Positions 22,710-62,308 are shown, counted from the first letter of the stretch. The stretch is 64,000 nt of DNA from Erpetoichthys calabaricus (GCF_900747795.2 NC_041400.2:198938622-199002621); one strand, 5' to 3'. Made by a program: numbers and translations. Notes: generated from the letters alone by a model not told the origin.

Positions 22710-25200
22710 CTCTGTGTCATTGACTTGGGGGTGCCACCCCACGTGTGCGTGTGTGTGTCTCTCTCTCTCTCCATCTCCCACTCTTAACAACACAGCAGGC
22801 AGCAGACCCTCAGCCTTATGGCAGCCTGGTCCCATTATGTGGCTTAAAACAAGAAGGCAAGAGACTGGGCATGCTGTGCCCACCCCATTTGGGGTGTCCT
22901 AAGTGGGGTTCTTGACCGCCTTCACTGCTTAAGTGGTCACTGATGTCCCTGAATGTGGCAAGGTGGGCACCTTGGAGGCCTCCAGGCACACAAGTCAGTG
23001 CTGTGCATAGCTAAGTGGTCTCCACCTGGGCAGGGGCACCCCATCTTTGAAGCCACCTTTTGCCCGTCTGGTCCAAGTTGTCCGTGTCCATCCTGCCCCG
23101 TTGCTGCCCAAGTGGGAGATGACATTCATTAAGTTTTTGTTGAGCCCACACGGATGTGCCAAGGGAGGGGCCGCTAGTGTGGATGGCCATTGTGGCTCAT
23201 GTGCCACTTTGAAAAAATGTTCAGTTAACAGCAACCAAGGCCCTCCTCTGTGCCTCTCCCTTCAGGAATTCTCAGGACTTGTCCAAAGGGTGAGACCCCC
23301 AAGCTGCATCATTCACACTGCAGCACTTTATGCCAGCCTTCACCAAAGACTGGATGGCACAGGCTATCTGCCAAAACAGTGGAGGCCACCCTGCCCTAAG
23401 AAGCCTCAGTGGTCGTGGGCTCCTTTCAGGTGGTAGCTAGGCACTTGAGGCCCTCATATTCATGTGCCAATCCACGTGGAGGTGCAAGAGCTCCAAAGTA
23501 AGGGCTTAAACGCCCAAACTAAGGACAAGTGATGAAGCCCACCCTCACTGTTCAAAACCACCAGCCAGCTCTGGAATACCACCAGTGCTACTCTGAAGCA
23601 ACGTAGTGTTGCCACTTACAGGTTGTGCCCACCTAGACGGATGGGTGGGGGGGCTCCTGCTGTGGACACACCAACTTTGACCAGAGTGGACCTCTAGCAG
23701 CAGCAGAAGAAACAAATCCAGAAATGGGGACGAGTGGCCTCACACCGGTGTGGGGGTACAGCCCAGGAGTGAGGACCCCTCAATCTGCCCCACTATTATA
23801 TACATTAGAAGTATGAACATTTGGCAGATGACCTTCTAAACAGACTCTTGAGGGCATGTCACCACATGTGGACTCTGTAAACCTATTCTATTATATATAG
23901 TGCCTTTCATACTGATTGCCATCATGAACCATGGGGGCAGAGAGAGGTGACATGGCGCACTGGGCACTACTGCTGCTATTCACCAGTTACACTGTATAGT
24001 GCCTTTCAGGTTATTAAACAGCACCCTTCATTTCTGTTATGTAGCATCGACCTGTCAAGACCAAGTCTTAGATGTGGTGACAGGCATGTGACATCAGTGC
24101 AGTCACAGACGAGTCAGACCTCCAGAGTACAGGAGCAGCAGGGGGCTTTTCTCAAAGCCCTGATCAGCGGCCCCTCACCTGAGACATTACCACATGGCTG
24201 CCTTCTGCTGGCCCTTGGACCGGTGGGACAGGTTTGTCCCTCAAACGGGAAAAAGAATCTAAACATCAAAGAGTAAAACTCGATGCTACTGCGCAGATGT
24301 GGCGCCTTTCATGTGTTAGTCATAATGGAGACACTGCTGCCATCTGCCTTGGTGCAGACTGAAAGGACAACAATGGCCAAGCGTGACTGGCGTGAGGAGG
24401 ACACGGCTGCCACATCCTGGGCCTGACCTCCACCAGTGGCTGCTGCTGTGTCATCCCACCTGAAGCACCAATGTCCACATCACTCTTGTGCCAGCTGTGG
24501 CTGTGGAGCAGACTCATGGGAGATGGTGTCCTGTCAGCCCACCAGCAGGTCACCGGCTGGCCCTAGAATTCCTAATGATGGGGGGCTGGTGTTGTCCTGG
24601 TGGGCCAAGCACCAGTTTGAATGTCACACTGGACATATGGCACCACATACCTGATTTTGGAAGGCGCTGGCCATTTGTCCCTTCCCCATTTCTCTCCCTG
24701 CTGAGGGGCCCTGCAGTCATTTTAGCAGCTGGTCAGAGGTATTAGGGTGACTTGTGGTGGCCGTGTCCTTAATCAGCAGGCTCTGGTTTGTCACCGACCC
24801 ACAGCATAGGGAGGTTCTCAGCTGGCTGTCTGACCACCATGTCACAAGTCTCCTCTCTTTGACCAACAAGCCTTTGGCCCCCAACCATCAAAAGAGGAAC
24901 CTGTCCTTAGTGACCGGTGCTGAACAGGCTACCAACCTCCATGGCAGGGGGCACCACGAGAGCAGGTCTTGGCACTGCTGCAGCAAATCCTTGTGTTAAA
25001 CAAAAGGACCCAACACTGGAAGAAAAGGCAGCAGGGGGCTTCAGTTCCAAGAGACCCCCACGCCACAGGCTGCCTGGCATTCTCTGGTAGCTTTGTGGAT
25101 GTGGCTGACCCCCCACCTGTCCCTCAACCGTTGAACACACTGAACATTGGTGACAACAGCCAGGCTTCAGCACAGGACCTGAAAGTGACAGATGACACAC
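22710..25200. other. REST to NOA1 intergenic space
   Basis: The REST and NOA1 3' ends point at one another. No gene was recognised between them. A (GT)n/(CT)n run follows at 22745-22772. The short word TATAGTGCCTTTCA occurs at about 23897 and 23995 and a related GGCGCCTTTCATG at 24302; this word recurs elsewhere in the window. Open frames here are short, unspliced and dissimilar to known proteins. Confidence 0.55.
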
Positions 25201-25228
25201 CAAGTCCATGCGGGCACCAGTAAGGCAT

Positions 25229-25234
25229 TTTATT
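25229..25234 (-). terminator. NOA1: NOA1 poly(A) signal
   Basis: AATAAA on the minus strand, 167 bases downstream of the NOA1 stop codon (25401-25403). A short 3' UTR is implied. Confidence 0.75.
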
Positions 25235-25400
25235 TCCCAGTCAGTCACATTCTGATTGTGTGTGGGTGCAGAGCTCACAGCTCCACCGACCCCATGCCAG
25301 GCTCCTTCAAAGTGTCCTCGACTCAGCTACGTGACACTGGGCTGACGGTGACAGGTCCCCACCGTCCTCACATGTACGAAGAGCTCTGGCCAATCAGCTC

Positions 25401-28400
25401 TCACCTCCTGGGCCTCTGCTTCACCTCCGCTGGCGCCTGAGGCTTCATCGCCTTGTAGGCGGGTGATTTCCCGATTCGTTCTCCCTTCAGGGTCACAATG
25501 TAGGGCAGCAGTGGTGGCTTCCGCAGTCCGGGGGTGGTCCCAGCTGGCGTGTGAACCTGGAACAGCATCTTCTCCGTGGCCAGCGCGGTGACCGCCACCC
25601 AGCCTGGAAGTGACAGACACTGTCAGCCCAACAACACAATCAAGCTTGAGAAGTGAAGACCCCTCACTAGAGACCACCTTAGTCATTTCTGGGTGCATGG
25701 CACCTCCTACCTGCTGAGAAGAGCTGGATGTCTGCAGCGGCTTCCCTCGGGCCCAGTCCATCTACCTCAATGTCGTGGGGCTCCAGCGCCGGGAACTCCT
25801 GCATGCGCTCTGCCCCTCCGGTGGGCACCTGAATGGGGAGGGCGAAAAAAAATCATGCAATGGTTGGGACCACCGAGGCACAACGCTGCCATGCCACCTC
25901 CACTCCCAGTGGTGCGCTGGCACTGATCAAATGGTGTCTGTGCCACTCAAGTCACTCACCCCCAGGAGCGTCGTCTTCCCAGCATGCTTTGCATAGATCT
26001 CCTCGGCCCTCTCAAGTCTGGTGATGTGGACGGGCAGCTGATTTGAGGCGATGACCGACAGCCAGCAGGAGTTTGGTCCCTTCAGAGAAGAAAAGCAACA
26101 GCGAGGTCAGTGCTCTTCACCAGTGGGCACCTCAGCGATGCCCGTTCATGGTGCCACTGAGCTGGTCATTTCTAAACTGACTCAACAGACTTTCTCAGAC
26201 CTTTTTAGGCCACCTTTGCGTTTTGTGCCAATTAAGACAGTGAAAAGTGCAGAACCCGCAGGGCCACTCTGTCCACCAGCCCAAGAGCCCCAAGGGTGTG
26301 ATGGCATCAGAGTGGGTGACAAACCTTAATATAGTCGACGCGTCCAAGACCACCCAGAAAGAGCACCATGCCTGGCTTAAGAATGAAAGTCCTGGGCACA
26401 ATGCACTGGCTGGGCACCGCCATCTTCACTTCTTGTTCTGTGAGCAAATTTAAAACCTGCAAGAAAAGACAAAGATTGTTAGGGACACAGGGGCAAAGAG
26501 AAACAGAATGCCAGGGCCAGACTGGCACAGCGGGTGCAGGCAACACCATGACGACATCTACGGGAGCAGCACCATGAGGTGCCATTGCCCACTTCATGGC
26601 AAGCAGCCAGTTCAGAGGACTCCTTGCAGGGGTCGTGGTGCCCAAGTCGATGAGGGGTTTTTGGGGGTTTACCCCCCCCCACTCCGACTTTGTAAATTCT
26701 GCTGTTTTAGGCTAAGTGTCCGATTTTGCAGTTAGAGACCCCCAAGCTTTTTAATGGACGGCGTGGGTGGGCTACTCTATGCCGACCGATTACTCAATGC
26801 CAGCCAGGCTCATCATTAATGGCCGGGTGACAGCACTGTGCCCAGAGTTTTGAACCTGCTCCATGTCTGGGACTGGCGCTCCCTGCTGGACACAGACGGG
26901 TACATCAGAGACCACCTCAAGGACACCCTGCACACACCGCAGCAGGACAATGGGCGCCCATTCACTGCCATTCCAAGACAATCCAACCACCAAAGTGGCA
27001 CTGCCCCCCAGAACAAGCCCTCCGATTGGTCAACTCACACAGTCGTCTTTCACGATCCCAGGGGTGTCGTAGAGCCAGTGGGCGCCCTTCAGCTCGTTGT
27101 GCGTGAACCCCACCGTCTGGGACGGCTCCTCTTCTGCCTCGAGACCCCCTTGTTCAAAATCGACACACAGCTCATCAGGATTGAAGTCGATGTCCACCAG
27201 CTGGCGCCCTGAAGAATCCGCCCGGAATGTTCTGCCAACTTTACCTGAGGGGGCGAAAACAAAGCACAGAGTGAGCCGCCTGCGTGCCCAGCGAGCTCCA
27301 CAACTTCATTTGGGGTCCGAAAGCCAAAGTCAGAATTTTAGAAGCAATCCGACAAGTGATGTTGGGCAGCATGAAGCAGACCGAGCCTGTGCAGCGATGC
27401 CCCCTGCGGACCGTCACTTACCCACCAGGTACCCCTTGTTCTTTAGCTGCTTCAGGTGTTTCCTTTGCTCTTCATCATCATCACCGAAGTCCTCCTCTCT
27501 CCCAAGCCTCTCGGCTCTTCTGAACATTCGGTACGGAGTCGGGTTTATGATGGGGGACTTCAGAAGGTTCAGGGTGGTCCCTGGGAAGGAGAACAAACCA
27601 CAGGCATCACGTCTGGAGTGAGCTGAAAAACGCACAGGCTTGAGGGTCTCGCACGCCACCATTAGTGGGCCCACCATGACGAGCGGGCAGAACCGCCTTA
27701 CCTGCCACTCATCGACGACTCCTTCGATTAGGAGACGCACTCCGCTCAACAACCTGAAGTAAGGGCGCGTCACACGAGTGGTCCTGCAGGGACAGTCAGA
27801 GCCATTAGAGCCTCCAGTGTCACACATTTGGTCACCCACGTCACGTGACCTGTCACTTTGAAACTGGCATTCATATCGGCTCACCAGCAGCCACGGGTGG
27901 GGGTCTGAATGGGACCCCAGTGCAGCGACAGGGACACTGGGCTCTAAAATAAAGGACGAGATGTAAACCGCGGTCCCCGAGTCTCAATGTCCTGACTAAA
28001 ACTGCCCACCACAGCCTGGTCACTCTGGCCCCCTAATGCGTGACAGGTCTGCTGGCACAAAAAGGGCGTAGCGGGTTTGAGATTTCATTTTTCAGAAGGG
28101 TCCGAGGTGAAAACACACACAAGGTGGGCTGCTTGAGTCTCACGCTACAGTCCAGTGATGCCACAGGCCGAGTGCCATCAGTGAGCTTGGTGCGGCTACT
28201 CTGGGAAGCGAGGGCCTCAGAGTTGGTGCCCGCTAAAGAGCTCAGTCCTGCCACCAAGGCACACGTGGGCCTGGCGCTGTGTGCCATCCAACTTAGTTTA
28301 TACCAGGATACCAAATCAAAGGCTTTGGGTGCTGGCGAGCTGGGACAGGTGTGTGTTGTTTGGGGCTCCCAGTGACCCCACCAAGCAAGAAGTGGGTCGG

Positions 28401-30089
28401 TGGGTGGGCACGGAGGCCTGAAATGTACTGGAGGCCTCGTCACCCTCAATTTGGCCATCACGTCGGTGGTCTCCTGGCCAGCAGCCTTAGGGTCTGTGCT
28501 GGCCCTCCTCCTCCTCCTCTTCATGTCACTCAAGGTCGGGCATCAAGCAGCACAACAACCCAGAAAACCTGAAGCTGGAAACTAAACGGACAGATCTTAC
28601 AACTGAACTGTCGGGCACCACCGTGGGTAGCACTGGCAGCTCACTGATGTGGGTATTGCAGGTTCTCCCCGTGTCAGCGTGTGTGTGACCAGGCCTGTAG
28701 TGGGCCGATGCCCTGTTCAGGACCACACGGTACCGACCCTGAACTGAATGATGTGGCCCCCATGACAATCCCAGTACCACTTGTGCCCTTCAATTCCAAA
28801 CTGGCTGGCTTCATTGCAGCTGCCCTGTTCTTCCATCTTCCACCCTCCTCCTCCTCGACTCCAACAACCTTTAGCCTTTCTGTTCTGAGCCCCAACACTT
28901 CTCTGTCCCCCTTTGTCCCTCCCTCACCTGGCCACGGGGAGATGGTTGCCCTCCCGATCACGTCCGAGGCCTTGGACTTGCAGTAGTCGGACTCGAGCAG
29001 GGTGTTGAAGAGCGTCGACTTGCCGGCGTTGGTGAAGCCCAGCAGGTAGGCGTCCCCGCGGTACTTCCACGAGCCCTGGATGCTGGAGATGAGCGGCTCG
29101 ACGCCGTAGCCCGTCTTGGCGCTGATCAGATGCACGCCCTTCAGCCCGACGTCTGCACTCAGCCCGCACGCGGCGCAGTACCGCTCCAGCTGCCGCCGCA
29201 AGCGTTTAAGGTAGCCGGTCGCATCGCCGGGCAGCAGGTCCACTTTATTCCCCAGGACAAAGATGTGCTTGTTGCGGCCCACGAGATCCGTCAGGTCGGG
29301 GACGATGGAGCCGGGCAGGTCGAGCAGGTCGACGATGTGCAGGACGAGGGCCGGCTGGGGCCGCATGGTGGCCGCGATGCGCCTAAAGTCGTCCGCGGAC
29401 ACCTCGACTTGCAGGGCCCGGTTGTGGTGCACGAGCAGGTGGCAGCGATGGCACACGGCGCGGTCCAGCGCGTCCTCGCTCAGCAGCCGCACGTACTTCT
29501 CGCGGGGCAAGTGTCCGGGGAGCCCGGGGTCCGTGCAGTGCAGCACCGCCCCGCAGCCCGAGCAGCGGCGGTCACTCACCGGGACGCTCTCGTCCGCGCC
29601 AATGCCGCCGCAAGCTTCGCGCTCCCGTTTACTCTTCGTCTTTTTCCGCGGCGACTTCTTAGCGGGCAGCTGAAACCCGACATCCACGAAGTCAGCTTCC
29701 GACCCCGTGTCGGTCTGCGCCTCAGGGGCTCCACGGCTGTGGCTCTCGTCAGCAGCGACCCGCCGAGACCTGGCACGGTGCGCTGCTGGTAGTCGCATCT
29801 CTTCCCCCGATGGGTCCTCCTTGTCCACGGCCTGCCAGCCATGCTGTCTTCCGTCCTCCGAGGGGGCAGCGAACTCCAAAAACACGAACTGTTCTTCAAC
29901 GCCGGGGTCCACGCTCGCCAAGACTCTCCGGCCGCGATCAGCCGGTCCATCGTGGAGGTACGCGCAGGGTGTAAGGCGCCTCGGTGGTGGTGGTGGTGCT
30001 GGCGTCACAAGACCGCTGTAAAGGAAGCGAGGACTCCCACCAACACCCCGGAGCAGGTGCCGCTGGACCCTAAAACAGCCAGCAAGCAT
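25401..30089 (-). CDS. NOA1: NOA1, mitochondrial circularly permuted GTPase, complete gene
   Basis: Seven coding exons on minus: 30089-28928, 27580-27422, 27244-27039, 26456-26325, 26079-25960, 25828-25711 and 25603-25401. Every junction has GT/AG and keeps frame, giving 699 residues (human 698). NOA1 is a YqeH-type GTPase of the mitochondrial matrix needed for mitochondrial translation. Motif order is permuted, as expected: G4 NKVD (281-284), G5 SAK (323-325), P-loop GFTNAGKS (351-358), PGTTLNLL (387-394), G3 DTPG (500-503). A zinc-finger pair CSGC (176-179) and CHRC (213-216) precedes the GTPase. The start at 30089 gives a basic, acid-free N-terminus ([15 protein letters not shown]) suited to mitochondrial import. 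The frame is open upstream for 82 more codons, but that stretch is promoter-like and lacks conservation. Confidence 0.95.
28625..28740 (+). mobile_element. SINE fragment in NOA1 intron 1
   Basis: GGGTAGCACTGGCAGCTCAC, GGTTCTCCCCGTGTC and GCCCTGTTCAGGACC follow the recurrent SINE consensus in order, on plus, antisense to NOA1. Weakly preserved. Confidence 0.4.
28928..30089 (-). other. NOA1: NOA1 first coding exon
   Basis: Encodes residues 1-387 plus one base: targeting peptide, variable acidic/basic region, zinc-finger module and the G4, G5 and G1 motifs. The donor is CCAG then GTGAGG at 28927. The exon is markedly GC-rich compared with later exons and probably belongs to a promoter CpG island. 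Confidence 0.93.
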
Positions 30090-30133
30090 GACTGACACAA
30101 GGACGAGTAGCCGCCATTCATCGGGGCGGGGCT

Positions 30134-30143
30134 GCGCATGCGC
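30134..30143 (-). promoter_or_regulatory. NOA1: NRF1 palindrome in NOA1 promoter
   Basis: GCGCATGCGC, the palindromic core of the NRF1 motif, lies 45 bases upstream of the NOA1 start codon, flanked by GC boxes (30121-30131 and 30196-30206). NRF1 drives many nuclear genes for mitochondrial proteins, so this is the expected site class for NOA1. Binding is inferred. Confidence 0.65.
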
Positions 30144-30609
30144 TGCTGTATATCCCCGCCCACCACGGCTAGTAGTACCCGTATTGGTAGTAGGAGTGGG
30201 CGGGGCCGCAGCACAGCATACACAGAGCCAGACAGGACAAGCACTGAGCAGTAAGCAGGTAAGGAAATGGAAATAAATAAATGAATATAATAATAGAAAA
30301 GCACAGTAGTAACAAGTGTAACAAAGGCACTGCATAGAAATAATCTCCTAGGCTCAGATCTGAGGGCAGAACAGAGTTCAGAGCCCGGACCACCCAGATC
30401 CTGTCACAATTGGCTTGGATGCCATCGTACCTTCTGCCAGATGGAAGTGAAACAAAAAGACAGCCCTGATTGGGCAGAGTGGATAGCAGTGGGTGTGCCA
30501 CCCTGGGGGGCACCAGTGCACACTGTGAGGGTACTAAAGATGATGTTTCTGTGCCTGGTGCTGATGCCTTTACAGAAGGTGACTAACAACATTTCTTGAT
30601 CCAAATGGT

Positions 30610-30720
30610 GACATTTCGTTTGTCCAGCAGGTGAAGTGACTTGCTCAGGGTCACACAGTGTAGCGAGATTTGGACCCACCACAACAGGTGGGAAGGCCGC
30701 ACTGCAAATTATGTTTCAAC
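30610..30720 (-). mobile_element. MIR/CORE-type SINE-like fragment
   Basis: Plus-strand GAAGTGACTTGCTCAGGGTC then ACACAG and GATTTGGACCCACC resembles the conserved part of MIR-like tRNA SINEs, with the tRNA-side B box readable on minus (GGGTCCAAATC). A diverged single copy; assignment is tentative. Confidence 0.4.
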
Positions 30721-33340
30721 ATCCATGGCGATGTCACTTAGACAACTGTTGATTCAAGCTGCTACCAGAGACAATGGAAACTGTGCGTAGCGTCACGGGG
30801 GTCTCAGTGCAAGAATCCCAGCGGTGCTGAATGGCCGTCTGTGGTCCGTGCTGCTGCTGTCCTTCCTCATCTTCTCGTCATGTCCGGCCTTCACCGGCTG
30901 CCATAAAGGTGGGACATATACATACTGTAGATGGGTGGGTGTGTGCTGGCGGGGGTCCGCGTTCTGACTCTTATTGACATTACCTTTGGTCACACTTTGG
31001 GATTTCTGTGAATTCAGCATCTTCTGTTGTCTGACTTTCATAAAAATGTCATTCATGATTTCAAACGTATCCTAAGGATTGTATTGATTGAGGCACTGAG
31101 TGTTGTCATCGTGTCACCTTTGCAGAATGAAAGTTGTACTCTGAACTCAAATCTCGCCCGCGTCTTGCTAAGTGAAGGCCCAGGACAGTCGCCTGCTTAT
31201 GGAGACGCCGAGACTTTCCAATGTGCAGTTTTGTCAGAGCAGTTTGCTGTTAAACTCCACTTCTTGATTTTATTTGTCACATTTTTGACTTGGTTAGAAA
31301 TCCAAGAGCCGCACGCCACCTTGAGTTTGGGGTTCAAGATTTAGTGAGACCCCTCAGTGGCCTGCCAGCCTCGCCTGAGGTGACACAACATTTCTTGGTC
31401 ACTGAAAGTCGTCATTTTATTTCTTTACATTTTCCAAGTTTCTGTTTCAGAAGACCCTCACCGTTTCTTTAAAGGAATGTCCCAGTGTCACCACCCTTAA
31501 GAAGGTGACATGTTTCAAAGACTGTCACTTAATACATGAAGACCTTGGGACGAGTTTTGTTCGTGGGATCGACAACAAGCCTCGGCTAATTGCAAAAACC
31601 AATCCAAGTGGGCATCACAATACAAGGCTGATGGGACAATGGCATGGACAAGGACAAATGAAGTGAAGGATGACTGGCAGAAGATCATTCAGATGCCTTC
31701 TCCATGCAGTCAAAATAATGAAGTGCTGAACAGATGGACACTCCAAAACTGTGCAATTTGCTTCAAAGAACACAAAGCCAACATCAGAACCAAGAGAGAA
31801 GAGTGACAAAGGATGTGACAACGTGACAAATCTCTTCATTTTACTGGCAGAACTCTTTATCCACAAAATGAAACGGAGCAGCACAATTCCAAATGGCAGT
31901 CATTGATGGCATTTGTTTACTCTGTGAGGAATATTAAAAACACTTCACCTGTGATCTAAATAGAAGTGGCGCCAACGTGCTACCTCTTGTCACACTTGTG
32001 TATCACAAGGTCACCCTCTGCGCTCATCTGAGAGAAGCAGTGCCACTCCAGGACGAGAGGGGGCGCTGTTGCTAATGTTATCGTCTCTTTCTATTCCCAC
32101 AGCTCCAGAAGACCCCCAATGAGGGCAACTGACTTCCATCGGAGGAATAAAAATTCAAGGTGCTCCCTTAAGGTGACGTCTCATTTGGTCACAGACACAG
32201 CACAGGATGGCGCTCTACCCACCTGCTCAAGAGGGACACAGCAGCCTTGTATTTTTGTTTGTTTTTGTGCCACTGAGTTCTGTTAATATTCCTGCTGGCA
32301 CCATTATTAAATGTGCGAGCCAGTTGGCACAACATTTATTTTGGATCTCGTGTCATTTGTCACTTGACCACACTGTCTAAGATGGGTTGACATCGAAGTA
32401 ATCAATGCAGATTTCAGTGTTAGTGTCTGTAGTGCACCGTGACATGTCTATGTCTCTCTTATGTGCCATTTGGTCTGGGATTCATAAAGCAGTGCTAATG
32501 TTTGTGATGCGCCATCTGTTGGAAAGAGAAGTGCAACGCATTTAATGACTAAAAATGTTTGTGATGTCTGCTGGAATGAAAGAGACATAGCAACCGGACA
32601 GACACACAGACACGTACCCTTTTATTGAATGTCTGCTATACAGTTTGGCACAGTGTGATGAAGTTTCAGATTCCCTGGGCATGTCGTCTTCTATTGAATT
32701 ATCTGTAATCCATGACCACAGAGTATCAGATGTAGGACTCCCACCAAGAATGGTTTATAATCCGATGAGTCTGACGGCACAAGTTTCACCTCCTCACTCC
32801 TGAAATTCCAAATGTAAGAAGAAGAAGAAGAAACCTCAGGACAGGTGGCTGCCCGTCATCCGCACCCGTCGCACCTTTCAGACAGAATGCTGTGCTCGGT
32901 GACAAATAAAAAGAGGGCCACAAGTAAAGTGACAGAGGTGCCCCTGACATCGATATGCCCCCTGTGATGGATTGCCGTCTTCTTATTCTGGCCCTCACCC
33001 CCAGGCCGCCAGGAGGAGCTCTCCCGACAGCGTGGACGTGCCCTGAGTTCCAGCAGGGCCTCATGGACTATGTAGTTTTTTTACACAGCCCTGCTGGATA
33101 CCTTGGGGACCACTAGGAGTCGCTGTCGGGAAGCCTGTGGACTCATATGTGCCCTATAACCTGGAAGTACGTCCTGGTCACGTGAGCGGGAGAGATGATG
33201 TGCTTCCAGGTTGAAGAAAAGGACTTCTACCCTGACCCGGAAGGAATAAGGAACTGTGGAACACCTCTGGGTCAGGGTGTATAAAAGGAGTCTGGGAAAG
33301 CCCAGACACTGAGCTGAGCTGGGAGGTAGGGTGGCTAAGT
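30721..33340. other. NOA1 to POLR2B intergenic space
   Basis: No gene recognised. Open frames are short and unlike known proteins. A unit-like stretch at about 32950-33340 contains a TATA-box-like GTATAAAAGG (33279-33288) and several matched words such as GGAAGTACGTCCTGGTCACGTG. It could be the end of a repeat of unknown family. Confidence 0.45.
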
Positions 33341-33350
33341 GTCTGGGAGA

Positions 33351-33369
33351 GGAGGAGGAGGAGGAGGAG

Positions 33370-33423
<54 letters not shown>
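33351..33423 (+). repeat. Compound microsatellite (GGA)n(GA)n
   Basis: About eight GGA units merge into about 25 GA units, a pure purine tract of 73 bases. Long purine tracts can form triplex DNA and are prone to length change. Confidence 0.93.
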
Positions 33424-33425
<2 letters not shown>

Positions 33426-33959
33426 GATTTATATGAGTAGTGTGGAGTGGTACCTGAGGGTTCAAGAGGTGGACACACACCTCTACTGCTACACCCCGTA
33501 ACGCTCATTTGGGGAATGTCAGCAGTCCACGCAGAGCGGCTCTGTTAACGTCGCATGGTGGGCGCCCACTTTGTGTTTCCAAAGATCTCCATTAGGGAGA
33601 GCAGACTGGGCAGTCTCATGTCCGGGGGGTCGATGTGTGAGGGGGACACCCCGTAACCCCCCCACCTGCCTTGGTGGTGATGTGCATTTTGAACAAGCCG
33701 TTCGATTCTCCATGGGGGTCTTCAGTTGAATTCGCTTTGGGACTTTGAAAGTCGATACACTAGCAGATAACCGATTGGTAATTCTTGGTCGATGTCACAT
33801 TCATGAGAGTCTCGGAGAAAATCAAAACGCAGCATTTCAAGGTTGGACGTCTTCATTACCGCTGAACAAATCCAAATCCTATGATGGGACATCATCTCCT
33901 GCTGAGTTCTGCTCTGTACTTGTAACAATTCGATTGCATTGAGGATGACTTGGGTTCTG

Positions 33960-34200
33960 TTCTGTGTATTTTGTTGTATTGACCCCCAATGCACGCCCAC
34001 CCTACCTGGACGGGGGTCTCTCTTTGAATTGAATTTCTTCCATTTCTTAATCCTATAAGCGTTTTTTGGGAGTTTTTCTTGTCTTCTTAGAGAGTCAAGG
34101 CTGGGGGGCTGTCAAAAGGCAGGTCCTGTTAAAGCCCATTGCGCCCCCCCCCCCATGTGATTTTGGGCTACACAAAAATAAATGATATTATATTGTATTG
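33960..34200 (+). repeat. Dispersed repeat 3' part
   Basis: The words TGGACGGGGGTCTCTCTTTG, TTTTTTGGGAGTTTTTCTTG, GAGAGTCAAGGCTGGGGGGC and CCTGTTAAAGCCCATTG, then TTTTGGGCTACACAAAAATA with an ATTGTATTGTA end, occur in this order in a common fish interspersed repeat. The parent family is uncertain. It ends about 200 bases before the POLR2B promoter. Confidence 0.5.
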
Positions 34201-34379
34201 TACCTCCCAGTGGCTGGAAGAACTGGATATTGCGAGCTCTTCGATGCGCCTCTGTGTGATTTTTCTTTTTATGTTTTTATTCTGTTTTTATTTCGTTTAT
34301 TACAGTTACAGACCGCTGCTCGCACTTTGTAATATGAAGTGCAGCATTGGTGTCAATAAAGATTATTTAAAAAACAGCA

Positions 34380-34585
34380 GTCCGACAGCCACGCCCCTCG
34401 AAGCGCACGGCGAAGCGGAAGTGACGTAGAAGAGTGCGCCTGTGTCCGTCCGCCCGCCATAGAAGTTGTGGTGGTAGTGAGAAGCGACGAGGCCTGCCGG
34501 TTAGTCGTGCTCTCTCTAGTGGCTCGCGGTAACCGCTTTGTTCATTAGCGTGGCGTCGGTGTGAAGGACACGGACTCGTGCCGAC
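34380..34585 (+). promoter_or_regulatory. POLR2B: POLR2B promoter and 5' UTR
   Basis: CpG-rich and TATA-less. CGGAAGTGACGT at 34416-34427 joins an ETS core (CGGAAGTG) to a CRE half-site (TGACG), a common housekeeping promoter arrangement. CCGCCAT at 34454-34460 resembles a YY1 site. The start codon follows at 34586. Confidence 0.6.
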
Positions 34586-61661
<27,076 letters not shown>

Positions 61662-61725
61662 GCCCGCAGTGTCTTCTGGGAGTTTGGCCTGGCCCACCCT
61701 GCGGATTTTTGTTCTCTTTGTGTGT

Positions 61726-61731
61726 AATAAA
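61726..61731 (+). terminator. POLR2B: POLR2B poly(A) signal
   Basis: AATAAA 65 bases after the stop codon at 61659-61661, followed by a T-rich stretch (61732-61758). The 3' UTR is therefore very short, under 100 bases. Confidence 0.85.
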
Positions 61732-61846
61732 GGTTATTATTTTATTATTTTTTTTTTGTTAAACTCGTTTCTCGTCTGTATGGTTGGCGTGACGAAGTCG
61801 TTGGCCGAGTCGAGACGTGACGCACACACTGCTGCTCTGCAAAGCT

Positions 61847-61852
61847 TTTATT
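61847..61852 (-). terminator. IGFBP7: IGFBP7 poly(A) signal
   Basis: AATAAA on minus, 457 bases downstream of the IGFBP7 stop codon. It faces the POLR2B signal at a distance of 115 bases. Confidence 0.75.
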
Positions 61853-62308
61853 TTTAGTGACAGACAACTGAAGGAAGGTGGTGGGCTTCACCAGAGGAAC
61901 CCCATCATGACCGCCAGTGCCAGGTGTGCCCCAGAGAGCCCCTGCTGTCCTGGAGGTGTCCCAGTGGGCCTGAAGCAAGCGGGTGAGCAGACCGTCTGGC
62001 AGCGGGCATTTTTAACTCGTCTCCGTCTCACCTGAAAGGAAATCAGAAAAACTAAAATGAGACTCCAAGATGGGCCACCCGCCGGCCCCCTTCCCTTTTG
62101 TCCCCACGCCAGACCGGACGGCGGGGGCGGAGGATGCTTGACCTGCCCTGTTTGTTTGTGATGAAGCCGAGCTGCCTGATTAAACCTCCGAGAGCCGCTG
62201 CTTTCCTAAGAGGCCACGTGACCGGCATTCCAGACATTCTCCTGGGGCGGAGACGCCGTGGGACAGATTAGAGTTCACATGCAAGAGTGCGCCCGCGGTG
62301 GGCACGCT

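Noticed and set aside
30090-30335. NOA1 start at 30335, 82 codons upstream
   Set aside because: The extension is hydrophobic and cysteine-rich, overlaps GC boxes and the NRF1 palindrome, and has no counterpart in the family. The internal ATG gives the family length and a basic targeting peptide.
32950-33425. Solo LTR interpretation of the TATA-containing block
   Set aside because: No TG...CA ends with a matching target duplication could be identified, so no such call is made.
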